Origin: Nocardia tengchongensis
GTDB lineage: Bacteria; Actinomycetota; Actinomycetes; Mycobacteriales; Mycobacteriaceae
DNA length: 64,000 bases
NCBI RefSeq assembly: GCF_018362975.1
Contig: NZ_CP074371.1
Span: 5,704,001-5,768,000 of the forward strand
Direction of reading: 5' to 3'
Shown piece by piece: positions 41,124 to 52,081 of the stretch. A program made the position numbers and the translations under genes. Numbering within the stretch: position 1 is the first letter of the stretch; each line of letters begins with the position of its first letter. Below the pieces are notes generated by a model that saw only the letters and a list, made by a program, of their open reading frames with translations, did no database searches and was not told the origin of the DNA.

Positions 41124-41422
41124 TGTCTGCAGCAGCTCATACCCAGCACACCGATCACAAGCACGTCCACGGCCCGGACTGCGGCCATGTCGCGGTCCCG
41201 CACGGCGACCATGTCGATTACGTGCACGACGGCCACCTGCATCGCGCTCACGAGGGCCATTACGACGAGTGCGAAGCGCCGGCCCACAGCGAACACGCCG
41301 AGCACACCCATGTGCACGGCGAGGGCTGCGGCCACGTCGCGGTCCCGCACGGTGACCACGTCGACTACATCCACGACGGCCACCGGCACGCGGCGCACGA
41401 CGGCCATTACGACGACCACTGA
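41124..41422 (+). CDS. His/Cys-rich metal-binding protein with internal duplication
   Basis: 98 aa from ATG 41124 (GGGAGC upstream). Two repeats of a ~40-residue unit: KHVHGPDCGHVAVPHGDHVD, YVHDGHLHRAHEGHY and again THVHGEGCGHVAVPHGDHVD, YIHDGHRHAAHDGHYDDH. Each has one Cys and about ten His, suited to bind Zn or a similar ion. Related short proteins are often annotated as zinc transport associated but have no membrane segment. A palindrome upstream suggests control by metal. Confidence 0.85.
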
Positions 41423-41752
41423 CCGGACGGGCCCCGCGCGTTTCCCGGGCGATCCGCCGCTGACACTGCACGAATTCGACGGCGCGCCACTGCTTGCCAA
41501 CCTGGGCCGAGATCCGAACTCCGGGATTCCAGCGGTTCTACCGACCCCGCCGTGTGAAATCCCCCGATCCGGCGTTCTCCGGGAGGAGTCCTCAGCCGCA
41601 CCGCGAGCGGACTATGCGCGGGCACAACCACTCTCACCGCGCGGCGGGAGCGGGCACCTGATCAGCGCTCACCCGCCGCCTTACAGGTTGACATTTGCCG
41701 GTGATTTGTAACACACTCGCGAGGCTCAACGGTGATGAGGAAGGGGTCGGGG
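41423..41752. other. Intergenic region with possible promoter
   Basis: 330 bases without a gene. TTGACA at 41688-41693 followed 15 bases later by TAACAC (41709-41714) could be the promoter of the membrane/secreted pair that starts at 41753. Confidence 0.4.
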
Positions 41753-42379
41753 ATGACCGATCACGCGCGGGCGGCGCTCGAACTGCTGCGGGACAGTGGC
41801 CAATTCAAGTGGTACGTGATTCCGCTGCTGCTGGTCGTGGTCTACGTGTACGCCACCGAGGTCGAGCGGCGGAACTGGAATGTGCTGTTCGCGGGGCTCG
41901 CGCTGTGGGGCATGGACTGGTTCAACGAGATCTGGAACTCGCTTGTCTTCCACGCCACCGGGCGTGCGCCGGTGTGGGGCGCGACCGGGCCGACCGCCTA
42001 TCAGATCCTGATCGGGTTGAACATCGAGATCTGCTTCATGTTCGCCATCATGGGCGTGGCCGCGGCGAAGATGCTGCCGCCCAAGGAGGTTCGCATCCTC
42101 GGGCTGCCCAACCGGCCGGTGCTGATCGCGCTCAACTCCGCGGCCGCGGTCGGGGTGGAAGTGCTGCTGAACAAGGCGGGCGTGCTGACCTGGGACTGGT
42201 CCTGGTGGCACGCGGGCTTCCCGTACCTGATCTGGCTGATCGGTTACGTGCCGTTCTTCGTGGCCTGCTTCTTCGTTCATGACCTGCCGACCGTGCGCGC
42301 GAAGGCGATCGCCGTGGGCGCGATCCTCGGCGTCGACGCCCTGGCACTGGCCGTGTTCGGCGCTCTCGGTTGGCTGTGA
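41753..42379 (+). CDS. Membrane protein of conserved pair, 208 aa
   Basis: ATG 41753 follows AGGAAGGGG. Six hydrophobic segments (WYVIPLLLVVVYVYATEV, WNVLFAGLALWGMDWFNEIW, AYQILIGLNIEICFMFAIMGV, VLIALNSAAAVGVEVLLN, LIWLIGYVPFFVACFFV, AIAVGAILGVDALALAVFG). The motif GMDWFNEIWNSLVFHATG and WDWSWWHAG look conserved. Its stop overlaps the ATG of the secreted protein gene (TGATG), so both act together. Function unknown. Confidence 0.8.
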   Translation: MTDHARAALELLRDSGQFKWYVIPLLLVVVYVYATEVERRNWNVLFAGLALWGMDWFNEIWNSLVFHATGRAPVWGATGPTAYQILIGLNIEICFMFAIMGVAAAKMLPPKEVRILGLPNRPVLIALNSAAAVGVEVLLNKAGVLTWDWSWWHAGFPYLIWLIGYVPFFVACFFVHDLPTVRAKAIAVGAILGVDALALAVFGALGWL

Positions 42380-43914
42380 TGACCGAGGTGACACTGCGTC
42401 GCGGCGTGCTCGCCGCGGCCACCGGACTCGTCTTCGCCCTGGCGACACCGCAGCAGGCCGCCGCCGAGGCGCCCGCGTGCACGCTGGTCGGCACCGTCGG
42501 CACCCCGGAACCGGGCGCGGACGAGACCACCGCCGGGCTCGAGGCGTTCCCCGCCGCCGAGATCGCGCTGCCGGATCGGGTGCTGTTCCGCACCACCGCG
42601 GAAACCTTCAACCGCCGCTGGGCCTTCGCCGCCCGCGACGGGGCGATCTACGTCAAACCGGTCTCCGCCCAGGGCGGCTGGCGGTCGCTGCCGTTGCCGG
42701 GCTGCCTGGCGGGCCGCGTCGCCGGCGTCTCGGCCGACGACGACGAGCTCATGGCCATCGACGTCGACGGCCGCTTCTTCACCATGGACCGCATCCTCAG
42801 CGCACCCAAGGACTGGAACTGGAGCAGCCGCTACGGCACCCCGCTGTGGACCGGCCCCGGCAACACGCTGCCGGCGGGCACGGTCGCGTGGACGTGGTCG
42901 GTGCTGTCCCCCAACGAGGATCACGTCTGGCGCGACACCGCGGGCAACGACCATTCGGTCGGCGGGGCCAAGGTGTCGCACGTGTACGCGCTCACCGACG
43001 ACGGGCATCACATCCACTACGTGGACCCGTGGCTGCCGCTGGACCACAGCTACGAGATGTCCACCCCCGCGCAGGGCCGATTCCGTGCGGTCGCGCTGTC
43101 AACCAGCGGCTCCACCACCCTGGTGGTGAACCGCTTCGGCGACCTCTACACCCGCCTCTACGATTTCGACATCTCCGGCGCGGACAAGGTCTTCTTCCGC
43201 TACTCCTACGAGGATCAGCGCGGCCGCCCCGAAGCCCCCGACATGCTCACCGAACGCGTCGACGACCACTACGCCGCGATCCAGCTGCCCGCCCCCGACT
43301 GGAGCCGCCAGCCCAAGATCCCCGGCCGGATCACCGACCGGGTCTCGGTGCACAAGACCGGAATCGGTTCGGCCGCACGCGAACTGCGCGTGGAGGGCAT
43401 CGCGGACGGCCACACCGGGTACTGGGTGAAAGACCTGACCGCCGACCACTGGGACTTCGTCCCCACTGACGAGCCCCTCGTGGGCCGCATCCTCGACAAC
43501 ACCCCCACCGACCACTCGGTGGACGAGACCGTGGCGGTGTCCCCCTACACCTACGCGGGCCGCACCGCCGCGGGCGTCGGCGTGCGAATCGAGTCTTTCG
43601 ATCTCGCCGTCTCCCCCACCCCGCTACACCTCGAGTTCGCCGACGGCAGCCGCTTCGACCTGACCCTGCACACCGTCGACGCACTCCGCCAGACCGTCCA
43701 GCCCGCCGGAATCACCGACCAGCCACGCGGTTTCGACGGCAGCATCGAAATCCCGGCCGACACCCTGGCCACACTCGACAAGCAGCCCGATGCGGTCCGC
43801 CAGTTCGTACAGACCGTCCTGGGCGGACGGCACTTCACCGAGACCGCGGTCCGGGTCACCGCGAACGATTTCGCCATCGACGCTCTCGGCGTGACGCTGC
43901 CTCGCACACGGTGA
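42379..43914 (+). CDS. Secreted protein of unknown function, 511 aa
   Basis: Signal peptide TLRRGVLAAATGLVFALATP ending in AAAEA. The mature protein has repeated aromatic/Asp-rich units (NRRWAFAARDGAIYVKPVS, DELMAIDVDGRFFTMDRIL, STTLVVNRFGDLYTRLYDFD) that resemble blades of a beta propeller, and a C-terminal beta domain. No catalytic motif seen. Translation-coupled to the membrane protein upstream. Confidence 0.75.
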   Translation: MTEVTLRRGVLAAATGLVFALATPQQAAAEAPACTLVGTVGTPEPGADETTAGLEAFPAAEIALPDRVLFRTTAETFNRRWAFAARDGAIYVKPVSAQGGWRSLPLPGCLAGRVAGVSADDDELMAIDVDGRFFTMDRILSAPKDWNWSSRYGTPLWTGPGNTLPAGTVAWTWSVLSPNEDHVWRDTAGNDHSVGGAKVSHVYALTDDGHHIHYVDPWLPLDHSYEMSTPAQGRFRAVALSTSGSTTLVVNRFGDLYTRLYDFDISGADKVFFRYSYEDQRGRPEAPDMLTERVDDHYAAIQLPAPDWSRQPKIPGRITDRVSVHKTGIGSAARELRVEGIADGHTGYWVKDLTADHWDFVPTDEPLVGRILDNTPTDHSVDETVAVSPYTYAGRTAAGVGVRIESFDLAVSPTPLHLEFADGSRFDLTLHTVDALRQTVQPAGITDQPRGFDGSIEIPADTLATLDKQPDAVRQFVQTVLGGRHFTETAVRVTANDFAIDALGVTLPRTR

Positions 43915-43936
43915 CCCGAACCCCGGGCCTGGGAAA

Positions 43937-45241
43937 TCACAGGTCGGGCAGCCAGTTCCCGTGGAAGCCGTGCGGCACCCGGCGGGGCAGGTGGATGGTG
44001 GCGACGGGTGCGGCGGCCAGGTCGTCGGCGTCGAGAATGACCAGGTCGCTGCGGTTTTCGGCGGCGTCGTAGACGTAGGCCATGAGATAGCCCGCGCCGC
44101 CGGGTGTTTCATCGGCCGCGGCGAAGGCTGCCTCGGCGGGCACGCGGCCGGGGCCGAAGTCGTGGACGCTGCTGGAGCCGGTGTGCAGGTCGTAGCGCAG
44201 TAGCGCGCCGCGGTCGCCCTCGGAGATCGAGGCGTGGCCGAAACGGGCGTCCAGGCCCGCCAATCGGTCGTCGATGCGCGGGAATTCGGCGATCCGGTCG
44301 TCGATGCGCTCCTCGCGGACCGCGCCGGTGGCGAGGTCCAGGGTCCAGCGCCACAGCGTCGCGCCGGTGTCGAAGCCCTGTGAGGTGTCGCGCCACATGC
44401 TCGGATACCGCATGGCGTAGAGCACGATCCGGCCCGGTTCGTCGTGGGCGTTGAGGGTGTGGAAGACGTAGCAGGGTTCGATGTCGAACCAGCGCACCGC
44501 GCCGTGCTGGTCGTCGCGGCGCAGCACGCCCAGGCGGGCCTGGTAGTCGTCGCTCCACCGGAACGGCATGCCGCCACCGGCCACGGCGGTCGGCATGTCG
44601 AAGACCACCGGCAGATCCATGAACAGAACATGGTTCGCGGTCAGCGCGAAGTCGTGGTGCATGGTGGCCGCGGGCACGTCGATGACGCGGCTGAGTTCGA
44701 GATTGCCCGCCGCGTCGGCGCGGTGGTAGGTCAGGTACGGCTCGACGAAGTTGTAGCCGAAGAAGTGCAGTTCCCCGGTGACCGGGCAGGTCTTGGGGTG
44801 CGCGGTCATGGCGGTGGTGAGCTTGCCGTCGAAGTCGTAGGGGCCGACGGTGTCCAGCTCACGAGTCAATTCGTAGGGGAACGAGGATTCGACCAGCGCG
44901 AAGGTGCGCCCGGCGTGCCGCACGACGTGGGTGTTGGCCGCGCCGGCGGTGTAGTCCCGGTTTCCCTGGGCGTCGATGCCCTGCGCGCCGTCGGTGAACC
45001 GGGTGGTGCGCACCCACCGGTTGCGGTAGGAGACCGCGCGTCCGCCCTCGAGCCGGACGCCGTGCACCATGCCGTCGCCGAAGAACCAGTGCGGGGAGCC
45101 CGCGTCGTGCGGGTTGGGCCCGTTGCGGACGAACCAGCCGTTCAGGTCCTCGGGAATCGTTCCGGTGCACGCCAACTCGAAGGCGGTGATCTCGTCGGTG
45201 ACGGGTGCGTAGTTGCCGCTGAGATAGGGAGGTGTGGTCAT
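43937..45241 (-). CDS. Carotenoid oxygenase (RPE65/CCD family)
   Basis: 434 aa from ATG 45241. Seven-bladed propeller enzyme with a four-His non-haem Fe(II) centre; ligands visible in AMTAHPKTCP, TMHHDFALT, CYVFHTLNAHDE and PHGFHGNW at the C-terminus. N-terminal signature LNGWFVRNGPNPHD and FGDGMVHGVRL. Cleaves conjugated double bonds of carotenoids, apocarotenoids or stilbenes; the bacterial substrate cannot be read from sequence. Divergent from a PadR regulator across a nested dyad, probably its direct target. Confidence 0.92.
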   Translation of the reverse strand: MTTPPYLSGNYAPVTDEITAFELACTGTIPEDLNGWFVRNGPNPHDAGSPHWFFGDGMVHGVRLEGGRAVSYRNRWVRTTRFTDGAQGIDAQGNRDYTAGAANTHVVRHAGRTFALVESSFPYELTRELDTVGPYDFDGKLTTAMTAHPKTCPVTGELHFFGYNFVEPYLTYHRADAAGNLELSRVIDVPAATMHHDFALTANHVLFMDLPVVFDMPTAVAGGGMPFRWSDDYQARLGVLRRDDQHGAVRWFDIEPCYVFHTLNAHDEPGRIVLYAMRYPSMWRDTSQGFDTGATLWRWTLDLATGAVREERIDDRIAEFPRIDDRLAGLDARFGHASISEGDRGALLRYDLHTGSSSVHDFGPGRVPAEAAFAAADETPGGAGYLMAYVYDAAENRSDLVILDADDLAAAPVATIHLPRRVPHGFHGNWLPDL

Positions 45242-45286
45242 GATCGATACCTGTCTGCCCGAGCAGCACACTGCCCGCGGCTGCGA

Positions 45287-45347
45287 CATTCCAGTTCTGA
45301 CATGTCCAAGATTGAGCCTCCTGTCTCGACATGTCAATAGTGGAATG
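45287..45347. promoter_or_regulatory. Nested inverted repeat (PadR operator)
   Basis: CATTCCA (45287-45293) and TGACATGTC (45298-45306) are mirrored by GACATGTCA (45328-45336) and TGGAATG (45341-45347) in the divergent region of the oxygenase and padR-like genes. The symmetry suits a dimer-of-dimers repressor. Confidence 0.7.
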
Positions 45348-45360
45348 TAAGCTGATTCCT

Positions 45361-45885
45361 ATGAGTCTCCGGTTCGCCCTCCTCGGATTGCTGTCGGACG
45401 GTCCCGCCAGCGGCTACGACCTGCTGCGGACCTTCAAGCTCTCGCTGGCCAATGTCTGGCCCGCGACGCAGAGCCAGATGTACACCGAGCTCACCAAGCT
45501 CGCCGACGCGGAACTGATCGCCGTCACCGATGAGGGACCGCGCGGCCGCAAGGAATACACCATCACCGACGCCGGCCTCGACGACCTGCGCACCTGGCTG
45601 ACCGACACCACCCCGAAAGAGGTCCACCGGAACGAGGCGCTGCTGCGGGTGTTCTTCCTCGGCGTCATCGCACCCGCTCAGGCTCGCGCCTATCTGACCG
45701 AGATCGCCGAGAGCGCCGACCGCGAGCACGCGCAGCTGCGTGAGCTGGAGAAGGGCATCGACTGGAACGAACGCGACCTGTCCCGCTACGGCCATCTGGC
45801 GCTGGAGTACGGGGCGCGCGCCACCGAATTGAAGCGGGATTGGGCCCGTTGGGCGCTGGAAAACCTACCGCCGGAACAGGATTGA
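45361..45885 (+). CDS. PadR-family regulator
   Basis: 174 aa from ATG 45361. Winged helix with the PadR signature MSLRFALLGLLSDGPASGYD, LLRTFKLSLANVWPATQSQMYTEL, DEGPRGRKEYTITDAGLDDL, and a C-terminal helical dimer domain (RVFFLGVIAPAQARAYL). Phenolic-ligand-responsive repressor in relatives; divergent from the carotenoid oxygenase. Confidence 0.92.
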   Translation: MSLRFALLGLLSDGPASGYDLLRTFKLSLANVWPATQSQMYTELTKLADAELIAVTDEGPRGRKEYTITDAGLDDLRTWLTDTTPKEVHRNEALLRVFFLGVIAPAQARAYLTEIAESADREHAQLRELEKGIDWNERDLSRYGHLALEYGARATELKRDWARWALENLPPEQD

Positions 45886-45895
45886 GCTGAGCGCC

Positions 45896-46951
45896 CTACA
45901 GTCCGAGGCCGTGCGCCAGCACCGGCCAGGACGCGGGCAGCTCGTCGTCCCAGTAGCCCCAGGAGTGGGTGCCGTAGGGGTGCAGTTTCACGGTGGCCGG
46001 GATGTCGAGCTCCGCGAGCCGGTCGCGCATCGAGCGCGTGCACTGGTCGGTGGCCGCCTCGAGCAGGCCGCCCACCAGAATCTGGTTCGCGAGATTGTCT
46101 CCGGCCCCGGCGAAGTGTTGGTCGAGGACCTTGTCGTGCGGACCGGGCATGCCGTTGCCGCTCGACAGGTACAGATCCAGGCCGCGCAGTCCCTCGGCGT
46201 GCAGGTAGGGGTCGTTGGCCGCCCACTGCGGATCCCCGGACGGGCCGTACATGTTGATCGCGTCGCCGCCGCCGAAGGCGACCGTGATCCGCACGAACGC
46301 CTCCCCGACCGGATCGGCGATGCGGGCGCACCCGCTGTAGGCGGCCACCGCGCGGTACAGCCCCGGCTTCACGATCGGCAACTGCAGCACCGAGGTGCCC
46401 GACATCGATACGCCCACCAGGCCGTTCACGCCGTTGGCGCCGAGCGCGGCGTCGATCAGCGGGGGTAGCTCCTCGGTGAGGTAGGTCGTCCATTTCATGA
46501 CGCCCAGCCGCGGGTCCGGATGCCGCCAGTCCGTGTAATAGGACGCCGCGCCGCCGATCGGCTGCACCACGTTGACGTTCTTGTCGGCCAGGAAGTCGAA
46601 GGCGTTGGTGCGCTGATCCCAGGAGGCCGCGCCCTTGCCGCCGCTGCCGCCGCTGAGCATGTACAGCACCGGGCGCGGCACCGAGGTGTCGGCGGCGCCT
46701 TGCACATCGACGGGGAAGTCGAGGTTCATGGCCGCGGAGTGCACGGTGAGTTGCAGATGCCGCTCGTCGATGACGCGGGTGGCCACGATCGCCGAACCGT
46801 CCGGGGCCGCCGCCCCCGCCGAACTGCCCGTCGGAAATGGCAGCAGATCCGGTTCGGCGTTGGCCGCGAGATCGAAGGGCGTCGAGGTCAGAGCGATGAG
46901 CATCGCCGCTGCCGTGACTGCCGCGCTGCACATGATCGAGCGGTATCGCAC
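45896..46951 (-). CDS. Mycolyltransferase/antigen-85-like esterase
   Basis: 351 aa, intact. GTG 46951 is preferred (AGGA seven bases upstream; longer frame is Arg-rich). Signal peptide SIMCSAAVTAAAMLIALTST. Fold hallmarks: VHSAAMNLDFPVDV, PVLYMLSGGSGG, PIGGAASYYTDWRH, nucleophile GVSMSGTSVLQL, YSGCARIADP, INMYGPSGD, SSGNGMPG and HPYGTHSWGYWDDEL with the catalytic His. Third member of the family in this window, less similar to the other two than they are to each other. Exported enzyme likely to act on mycolate or other acyl donors in the envelope. Convergent with padR-like gene. Confidence 0.9.
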   Translation of the reverse strand: MRYRSIMCSAAVTAAAMLIALTSTPFDLAANAEPDLLPFPTGSSAGAAAPDGSAIVATRVIDERHLQLTVHSAAMNLDFPVDVQGAADTSVPRPVLYMLSGGSGGKGAASWDQRTNAFDFLADKNVNVVQPIGGAASYYTDWRHPDPRLGVMKWTTYLTEELPPLIDAALGANGVNGLVGVSMSGTSVLQLPIVKPGLYRAVAAYSGCARIADPVGEAFVRITVAFGGGDAINMYGPSGDPQWAANDPYLHAEGLRGLDLYLSSGNGMPGPHDKVLDQHFAGAGDNLANQILVGGLLEAATDQCTRSMRDRLAELDIPATVKLHPYGTHSWGYWDDELPASWPVLAHGLGL

Positions 46952-47134
46952 TCCGGTGTCCTGGTTCTCGCGTGCCACCGCGGGTGGGGACACCGGGCGA
47001 CTGTTCCTCCGACGGCCGCAGCCGCCCAACGCCCGATGAAAACCCCATCGGGCGCGGCGGCGATTCTTACAGCCGCTCTCTAACGGCAGGTTTCCGGATG
47101 CTTGCGTACAGAAAACGCCTTGCGCACCGAATCC

Positions 47135-47548
47135 TCAGCCGAGGGTGAGCAGCTTAGCGGTGCCCGAAACGACTGTTTGCTCCTGGTTGACCAAAGCCGC
47201 CCGAACCTGCACGGCCGCGCCCGCCGCCAGCGGCGATTCCCCGGCGGCGGGGGTGAGCGGAATGGTCGCTGTGTGCTGGGAGCCGTCGCAGTCGAAGGTC
47301 ATCTGGGCACCGCTGGCGGCGGGCCGATCGGCATTGGGATCGCCGACCATGACCTGGATGCTGGAGACGCCCGCGGACGCCTCACAGGCGTACTCGACCC
47401 CGACCGAGGCGGGCGCGGCCCCGGCGACGGAGATGCTGTTGGCGGCCAGGGCGGGTGCGGCGGTGTACACCAGGCTCACGCCCAGCGCCGCGAAAGCGGT
47501 GACGGACAGAGCGGAGCGGTACCGATTCCGGATGGTGACCGTGGACAT
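47135..47548 (-). CDS. Small secreted protein, 137 aa
   Basis: ATG 47548 has AGGAGG six bases upstream. Signal peptide SALSVTAFAALGVSLVYTAA ending APALA. The mature 100 residues look like one beta-sandwich (ISVAGAAPASVGVEYAC, SIQVMVGDPNADRP, QMTFDCDGSQHTATIPLTP) with two Cys that could form a disulphide. No known family recognised; an Ig-like or MPT63-like secreted protein is possible. Confidence 0.75.
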   Translation of the reverse strand: MSTVTIRNRYRSALSVTAFAALGVSLVYTAAPALAANSISVAGAAPASVGVEYACEASAGVSSIQVMVGDPNADRPAASGAQMTFDCDGSQHTATIPLTPAAGESPLAAGAAVQVRAALVNQEQTVVSGTAKLLTLG

Positions 47549-47660
47549 TCATGCCTCCTGTGTGACGGGATGTGAATCGCTGAACACACTCGGAAAGACG
47601 CACGGCCAGTATGGCCGGGAGTCTCCATGGTCCGGTTCACCGGGTCCCGTGACACAGCAG

Positions 47661-47699
47661 AACCGCACCTCCCGGCGATCGTCGTCGGGAGGTGCGGTT
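47661..47699 (-). terminator. Strong hairpin after the P450 genes
   Basis: AACCGCACCTCCCG and CGGGAGGTGCGGTT, a perfect 14-bp stem with an 11-base loop, 24 bases after the P450 stop on the minus strand. Confidence 0.85.
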
Positions 47700-47722
47700 C
47701 GGGAGAAATCAGGGCGCGGGAG

Positions 47723-48952
<1,230 letters not shown>

Positions 48953-48962
48953 GAAAAGCTCC

Positions 48963-50227
48963 TTACACCGCGCGGAGCGCGGGACTGATCGGAAATTCGA
49001 CCGGCAGTGCCACCATGGCGCGGTGGAACGGGCCGGGACGCCAGGAGATCTCGTCTTTGCCGACGGCCAGCGCGATATCGGGCAGCGCGTCGAGCAGTTC
49101 GTCGATCGCGGTCTGCGCGACCAGGTAGGCCACCGAGCGGGCGGGGCAGGCGTGCGGGCCCGCGCTCCACGCCAGGTGCGAGCGGTTGCCGGTGCGGTCG
49201 CCGCCCGCGATCTCGGGATCGTTGTTGCAGGCCGCGAGGCTGATCAGAACCGGCTGATGGGCGGGCAGCCAGGTGGTGTCGATGAGCACGGGCTGGCGCG
49301 GATAGCTGATGGAGAAGTTGGCCATCGGCGGGTCGTTGAAGAGGACCTCGTCGATCGCGTCGCGGGTGGACAGGCTGCCGCCCAGCATGTCTCCGCCGAA
49401 GCGCTCGTCGGTGAGCATCAGCAGCAGGGTGTTGGCGATCAGGTTCTGCATCGGCTCGAGGCCCGCGCCGTAGAAGCTGACCAGCTGGTACAGCATTTCC
49501 TCGTCGTTGAGCGCGGCCGGGTGGTGGGCCATGCGGGAGGTGACGTCGTCACCGGGTTCGGCGCGGCGCAGCGCGATGAGCTCCATCAGCGCCTCGGCCA
49601 GCGTCTGCATTCCCCACGCGGCGTTGACGGTGTCGAACAGCGCGGCCATGCCGGTGGCCACCCGCTGCCCGATATCGGCTGAGCAGCCGACCAATTGGTT
49701 GAGCACCTCGAACACCAGCGGCAGCGCGTAGCCCGAGACCACGTCGGCCCCGCCCTGGGCGGCGATGCTCGCGATGAGCGGGCCCGCGATCTTTTCGACG
49801 GTGGAATGCACGGCGTGCAGATCGATTCCGTCGATACTGGCGGTGTAGGCCTGCCGGTAGCGCAGGTGCTCGGCGCCGGAATTGCGCAGCGCGTTGGGAT
49901 ACCACTGCATCATCGGCCGGATCGGCGAGTCCTCGGGGATGGATTCCTGCCAGACCCGCGGGTCGGCGGGAAAGTGCTCGGGTCGTTGAGGATTCGCAGC
50001 GCGGTCCGATAATTCACAACCAGCGTGGCCGGGACGCCGGGCGCGAGTTCGACCGGCACCATGGAGCCGTGGCGGCGCCGCATCTCACGGTAGGCGGCGT
50101 GCGGGTCGGCCGCGAATTCCGGTGTCCCCAGGAGGATTCTGAGCTCCTCTGTTCCCAGCGCCGAACCACCGCGCACCGGGCACCCTCCCGCCCCCGCGAA
50201 CCCGCCCCGTGACCCTGTGGTGTCCAC
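48963..50227 (-). pseudogene. Atypical P450 lacking ExxR, one-base frameshift
   Basis: GTG 50227 has AGGGAG eight bases upstream. The first ~85 codons (LRILLGTPEFAADPHAAYRE, YRTALRILNDPSTF) are followed near 49969 by a missing base; the rest continues as PADPRVWQESIPEDSPIRPM to the C-terminus. The haem loop is LAWSAGPHACPARSVAYLVA. At the K-helix position the sequence is AIDEVLFNDPPMANFSISYP, so the Arg of the normally invariant ExxR is replaced (E-V-L-F). Such loss is known in the CYP157 family of actinomycetes, often paired with a conventional P450, as here. Frameshift may be a sequencing error. Confidence 0.85.
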
Positions 50228-50398
50228 GACCGAAACTCCCTACCGACGAACAGCTTTCACCGTGCTCCACCGGGCCTTCCCGATCGAGCCACCTTTTCGC
50301 ACCCTAGCAGTCCCCCCGCACGGCTACCGATTTTGCGAAACACCAACGGGCCCTGCCGCTCCTCGAACCGGGGGCTGGTAAGCCGCGGCGCGAGGCCG

Positions 50399-51923
50399 TT
50401 ATTCCTCGACGATGGAGGTGATCAGGGTGCGGCCGCCGACGGTGCGGGTGGTCACGGTCTGGGTGAACGCGTCCTGCAGTTCCCCGGGGCGCTGCTGGAT
50501 GACTTTCACCGCCCAGTGCTCGTCGTCGCCGGGGGTGATGCGCCCGATCTGCACGCAGTAGCGGGTGCCCACCGGCAGCGAGTCGATGCCGCTCTGGATG
50601 GTGGCCGGGTTGGCCACGTTGGAGGCGTCGCCCGCGACGAATTGGCTTGCGACCGAGCCGGAGCGCAGCACGTAGTAGGCGTATTGGAAGGCGAGGATGG
50701 CGTCGGGACCGGTGGCGATGCCGCCGGGGTCGGTGCCGGTGACGCCGTCGGGGGTGCGCCGGGTCTGGCAGCCGTCGGCGGCCGCGGCCACCGACGCGTT
50801 GATCGAGGTGGTGGCGGCCGGATTCGCCGGGGTCGCCGCGGACGTCCGGCTCGATGTCGCCGCGGGACGGCTGGTGGTGGCCGCGGCCGATCCGCGCGAG
50901 CTCGGCTCCAGCAGGGTCGACAGCAGCCCGACGGCGGCGGCCGCGGCCCCGGCGGCCACCGCGACCGCGAGCACCACCAGCAGGGTGCGCGACCGCGTCC
51001 ACGGCCGCGACTCGGTGACCGCGGCGTGCCGGTTCTGCCCGCGCGCAGGCTCCGCGAGCGGCGGAACCGGGGCGGCGGCAGGTGATTCGGTGAGCACGCC
51101 GCTCACCGCCGCGGACAGTTCGGCGCAGGTGGCGTAGCGGTGGCGGGGGTTCTTGGCCATGGCGCGCGCCAGGATCGGGTCCAGTGCGGCGGGCAGGGCC
51201 GGGTTCAGCGCGTGCGGGGACGGCACCGGGGCCTTGACGTGCCGGTAGATCAGGCGCGGCAGGTCGGTGTCGGCGTAGGGCGGTGTCCCGGTGAGCATTT
51301 CGAACAGCGTGCAGCCCAGGCTGTACACGTCGGCCCGGCGGTCGACGCGGGCCTCGTCGTGGAAGCGTTCGGGGGCGCTGTACTGGAAGCTGGCCACCAC
51401 TTCGCCGCGCCCGGTGATGCCCCGGACCTCGTGGTTGGATTCGGCGATGCCGAAGTCGGTGAGCAGCGCCCATTTCTCGCGGCTGCGCGGTCAGCAGGAT
51501 GTTGGCGGGTTTGACGTCGCGGTGCAGCACGCCGGCGTCGTGGGCGTAGTCGAGGGCGCGGGCCACGTCGGCGGTGATGGCGGCGGCACGGCTGGGATCC
51601 AGCGGCCCGGTGACCAGTTCGGCCTCCAGGTCCGAGCCGTCGACGTAGGCCATGGCCAGCCACAGCCGGCCCTGTTCCTCGCCGCGCGCGTAGATGGTGA
51701 CGATGTTCGGATGCGTGAGCCGGGCAATGATATTGGCCTCGCGCAGGAAGCGCTGCCGGGTCTCGTCGTTCTCCCCGGCCACCCCGTTGAGCAGCTTGAG
51801 GGCGACGAATCGGGGCAGGTCCCGGTCGTGAGCGAGGTACACCTCACCCATTCCGCCGACGCCGATCAGCCGCTCGATCCGATACCCGGCGAAGGACACT
51901 CCCGGCCGGAGCTGCTCAGCCAA
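50399..51923 (-). pseudogene. Ser/Thr protein kinase, membrane type, with frameshift
   Basis: TTG 51923 is preferred (GGAGG five bases upstream), giving FAGYRIERLIGVGGMGEVYL. Kinase motifs: VALKLL Lys, VLHRDVKPANILL, then a net +1 (or -2) shift near 51487, then DFG in LLTDFGIAESN, SFQYSAPERF and DVYSLGCTLFEMLTG in the next frame. A Ser/Pro/Ala linker, one membrane span (TLLVVLAVAVAAGAAAAAVG) and a ~150-residue outer sensor domain follow (PDAILAFQYAYYVLRSG). PknA/B/D-like receptor kinase. The gene is colinear and well conserved, so the frameshift is either recent or an error. Confidence 0.87.
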
Positions 51924-52081
51924 ACAATCCTCCCGATTCACCTGCAACCGCAGACAATACCGGGACCCGCCGACGGCGGGAGGAACGGTGCGGATCGGAT
52001 GCGGCGGGCCGTCGGTCCGCCGGCGTTCCCGCTGGTTATCCTCGGTGCGACCGCCCGCTCCGCACCGATCCAGGAGACTTG

